In this document: positions 61,262-64,000 of the stretch, in pieces
How the letters are laid out: every line of letters begins with the position of its first letter
Position numbering within the stretch: the first letter of the stretch is position 1
Source: Dillenia suffruticosa
Taxonomy: Eukaryota > Streptophyta > Magnoliopsida > Dilleniales > Dilleniaceae
Length of the DNA stretch: 64,000 nucleotides
Assembly: GCA_033439265.1 (NCBI GenBank)
Contig: JAVTVX010000010.1
Span: 17,329,490-17,393,489, forward strand
Reading direction: 5' to 3'
Position numbers and translations under genes: made by a program
The notes under the pieces: model-generated
The model's input: the letters and a program-made list of their open reading frames with translations, nothing else
Databases searched by the model: none
What the model was told of the DNA's origin: nothing

Positions 61262-61603
61262 TTATATGTATATGATTAGCAAAGACTCATATTTCCGATG
61301 CAGTGCGCATGTGAAAACTGCAATGCTTGTATTTATAAATGTTGGGTTTGATCCATTCTCATTAACATTATTATTATCCCATTTAGCTTTTGGAAGTACA
61401 GTTAGAGAATCTAACCCACCAATGAAATCCCTTTGAACCCCAAAATTAGAGACATCCATTTTCTTGTAATTAATCAGATTTTTCCTCTTTGCTCCGTAAG
61501 CAAGATTTGGAGCCTCTTCGAGGCTCGTGAGCCCTTCAAAATATGAGGGCGATGGTTGGTAGATAGGCACATTTTTGTCTCCCCACATTGTGGAATAATT
61601 CAT
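61262..61603 (-). CDS. Unrecognised 113-codon open frame, possibly spurious
   Basis: An ATG-to-stop frame reading SYFEGLTSLEEAPNLAYGA and DFIGGLDSLTVLPKAKWDN; the composition is protein-like rather than homopolymeric. No domain, signal peptide or good splice context is evident, and no neighbour gives a clue. It could be the terminal exon of a plant transcription-factor-like gene, a decayed fragment, or chance. Confidence 0.25.
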   Translation of the reverse strand: MNYSTMWGDKNVPIYQPSPSYFEGLTSLEEAPNLAYGAKRKNLINYKKMDVSNFGVQRDFIGGLDSLTVLPKAKWDNNNVNENGSNPTFINTSIAVFTCALHRKYESLLIIYI

Positions 61604-62970
61604 TCACTCTATCCAACCACTCATAGCAATGGTAAAAGACTTGGCATTATTCATTTTTGAACTCCCAAATGATAAACGATTCTGAAAACAATAAGGAGAT
61701 TTTTGCATTTTCAAAAGATGGAGATGCCATGGGATGTCCTTTCTTTTTTTTTTTTTTTAATTTTAACAAAAATTTTACTCATTATAAAGTATTTATTTTA
61801 ATATAATACCATTATTGATTGGCAATATAAATCTATCAAGGTGTTAGCCAGTCAAGATTATAATAGATTTAAAGGATTCTTGATAACTTGATAAAATTAT
61901 GATAATAAATTAATTCTAAAAATTTTAAAATTTGCAATTCAAACTAAATATTTTATAAATTCCATTAAGAGAAAATAGTAATATCGATCGGTGTCAATTA
62001 ATGTGTTTCAGAATCATGTTAATAGATTTTATTTTTGATTAGTTCTTTCTTATTCTTAACTCTTATTTGACAAATAACTTTCACTTGTTTGACACAATTC
62101 CGGTCGCATGGGAAGAGAAGGAGAAATTCCCATAACCAGAAGCCTCCAAAGGCAATTGGGTTTCCATTAAAATAATTCACAGAGCCACTTGTCTGTCGAA
62201 ATTTCAATTGCTTCAACCAACTGATAACTTTGTTTGGACCATGTTACAAAAAATAATAACAAAATAAAGTGAAATCGACAACTCTATAGGAGAGGCATGC
62301 CTAGTGTGACCTCATTTATTGACACGTCGTCCTATTGAATGTATAGGGTCCGAAAATCGAGGTGCTCCATACAGAGGATTGGTTCCCTCAAAACATGAGA
62401 CATGCGGCACAAAAACGAATCTGATGAAATTGGCCTGGGCCTAATAGCCCGAGCCCGGCCCGTAGCAGCCATTGAAATGATACAAGAAATCCTGTGAACA
62501 GGGTTGATTATAGGTCTTCAGTTGTAATCCTCGTACTTTCTGAGGTCAAAGTAGGGCTATACGCAATCACAGGTAGCTGTGGGTTAAAAAGAAACCCTAA
62601 GATTTGCCTATTTGACTTTGACTTTAAGCTCAAAACTTTGGGTCCCTTATAAATTGGAGTCAGGTCCCCATGTAACTTCCTTTAAATTTGTTTTTTTGTG
62701 GTATGTTTTTCTAATCTTATAATTAAATCATATTATTTTAATAACACCAAAAGTGGTTTGTAATTCTGCCATGGCTAAAATTTAAATTTATATTATATTA
62801 ATTAGACTACTGCTACCGATAAAATTTAAATTTATTTATTTTTTAAGTTCAATACACAAGCTAAACACCAATTTGTATTTGTATATTAATACTAATACGA
62901 GGAACAATATACTTTTGTTGGGTTCCTTGTTATAGTTTTGATTCAAAATGCTTCTAAATTACTGTGTTTT
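61604..62970. other. AT-rich spacer
   Basis: T-run at 61745-61759 and otherwise unremarkable AT-rich DNA. A GC-richer patch at 62430-62470 contains gcccgagcccggcccg. No gene is seen. Confidence 0.4.
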
Positions 62971-62972
62971 AT

Positions 62973-63076
62973 CCCCTCCCCCCCCGCCCCCCAAAAAAAA
63001 GAAATCTTCAAAGTCAGGGGATCGGTTCAAGATGGAACCGGCTTGTTTTTTTTTTTGGGGGGTGGGGGGGGGGGGA
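62973..63076. repeat. C-run/G-run foldback (about 28-base arms)
   Basis: The left arm (62973-63000) is C-rich ending in A8; the right arm (63045-63076) is T-rich then G-rich, nearly its reverse complement. The loop contains a second small hairpin (CGGTTC...GAACCG at about 63023-63040). The right arm has a run of at least 12 G and is prone to G-quadruplexes. Confidence 0.7.
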
Positions 63077-64000
63077 GTAGGGAAGTGATGCAAAATAAAA
63101 CCTTGAGTTGGACATTTCATAATGAAAGGTCTCAGTTAGTGATGATGAGACGCGTCCTTTTGAGTTCGAAATGCCACTGCTGTGAGGGATGTGTCCTCTC
63201 CCTCCTCTCCTAATCTAATGAAAGCGCCACATATCTGTAATTTACTTATTAATAACACACAAATCCAGCTGTTAATCCCTAATGTGTGATTAGTACTTGG
63301 GCTTGTTTTCTGGGTCTGGGCTCACTCTTAGATACTTTGTTTCCCGTTCATGTCCTTCAAATTATCAAAATCCTCAAAATACCCCCCCCCCAAGGCACAA
63401 TTCCATTGGACTGTGGGGTGCCCAAGAACGTCGATTTCAAATCGGAAGAGAGAGAGAGAGAGGGGACAAATGCAGTGGATTGTAGAACAGTTGGTCACAT
63501 CAGACGGGGACCGCTTTGTTTGTTTTGGTTGGGGTCTTTTTAGCGCGTGAGATTTCCTGCTCACGTCACACGCTCTGGGAGTGTCTTACAAACTCCTCGT
63601 CCGAGAACGATGTATACGATCATGGTCTGTCCAAAAAATTCGAGCCGAAATTTTTTTCGACATATGATTGGTGCGTGGCTTTCACGCTCTATTATTGAAG
63701 CTTGGTGGGTCACATTATTCTTCTCCTCGATTCCACTAACCAACAACTCAAAAAAAAGAGGGGGGGGGGAGGGAGGAAGATGTGAGAGGCGGTGGTTGGC
63801 TGGCCAATGACAATTGTATCGGAGGAAATTGTAATCACGTGTGACACACCTCACCTCCTTATCGTAGTCCTCAATTTTTGTCTCTCTGTGTCAGTAAATC
63901 ATTGGCATCACAATGTTATTGGTTCCTTGTGTCTTGGCCTTGCGTTTTATTATTCAGTCTCGCCAATGGGCTCACGACACGAGTGCACTCGGTCCAGGTC
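63077..64000. other. Right-edge spacer, possibly promoter of a gene outside the window
   Basis: Contains a C10 run (63382-63391), a GA run (63448-63462), a G10-type run at about 63761-63769 and a G-box-like CACGTG at 63836-63841. No coding sequence is recognised. Confidence 0.35.

Overview
This is plant nuclear DNA, almost certainly from a eudicot. The genes are split by short GT-AG introns, the spacers are AT-rich with many (GA)n/(CT)n tracts, and the products are plant types: a Pho2-type phosphorylase, a laccase, an OCTOPUS-like protein and a receptor-like cytoplasmic kinase. No bacterial, organellar or viral gene block is present. I cannot name the species.

Left part (1-31 kb), gene-dense. 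A 5'-truncated MAC5-type CCCH/RRM splicing protein (+) is followed by the SR-like splicing factor SR45a (+), with a dead LINE tail between them. On the minus strand come an intact cytosolic alpha-glucan phosphorylase (PHS2, 15 coding exons), a calmodulin-binding-type receptor-like cytoplasmic kinase (CRCK family) and a decayed PHT4;3-like anion transporter. A single-exon DUF740/OCTOPUS-like gene (+) and a short ELM2-domain gene (-) follow. From memory, MAC5A/SR45a are neighbours in Arabidopsis (At1g07360/At1g07350), as are PHS2/PHT4;3/DUF740 (At3g46970/46980/46990) and DUF740/CRCK1 (At5g58930/58940). The window therefore looks like a conserved ancestral block in which the transporter has died.

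Middle (31-53 kb), gene-poor. It holds diverged and tandem repeats, a 3'-truncated U2 snRNA retrocopy flanked by 14-bp direct repeats, a two-exon gene for a 162-aa predicted membrane protein, and a reverse-oriented RTE-type LINE remnant. It also holds two small-protein gene candidates: a 66-aa protein in three coding exons whose first coding exon is only 4 nt, and a 34-aa hydrophobic micropeptide behind a 5'-UTR intron.

Right part (53-64 kb). A complete six-exon laccase (LAC4-like, 554 aa) carries all the expected copper-binding motifs and a recognisable miR397-type target site. Beyond it I see no convincing gene, only low-complexity DNA and a C/G-run foldback.

The genes do not form one pathway. 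The two splicing factors are functionally related neighbours and the rest are housekeeping, signalling or cell-wall genes. I found no clearly new multi-gene system. The best candidates for undescribed biology are the two small-protein genes, with the U2 retrocopy as the most informative fossil.
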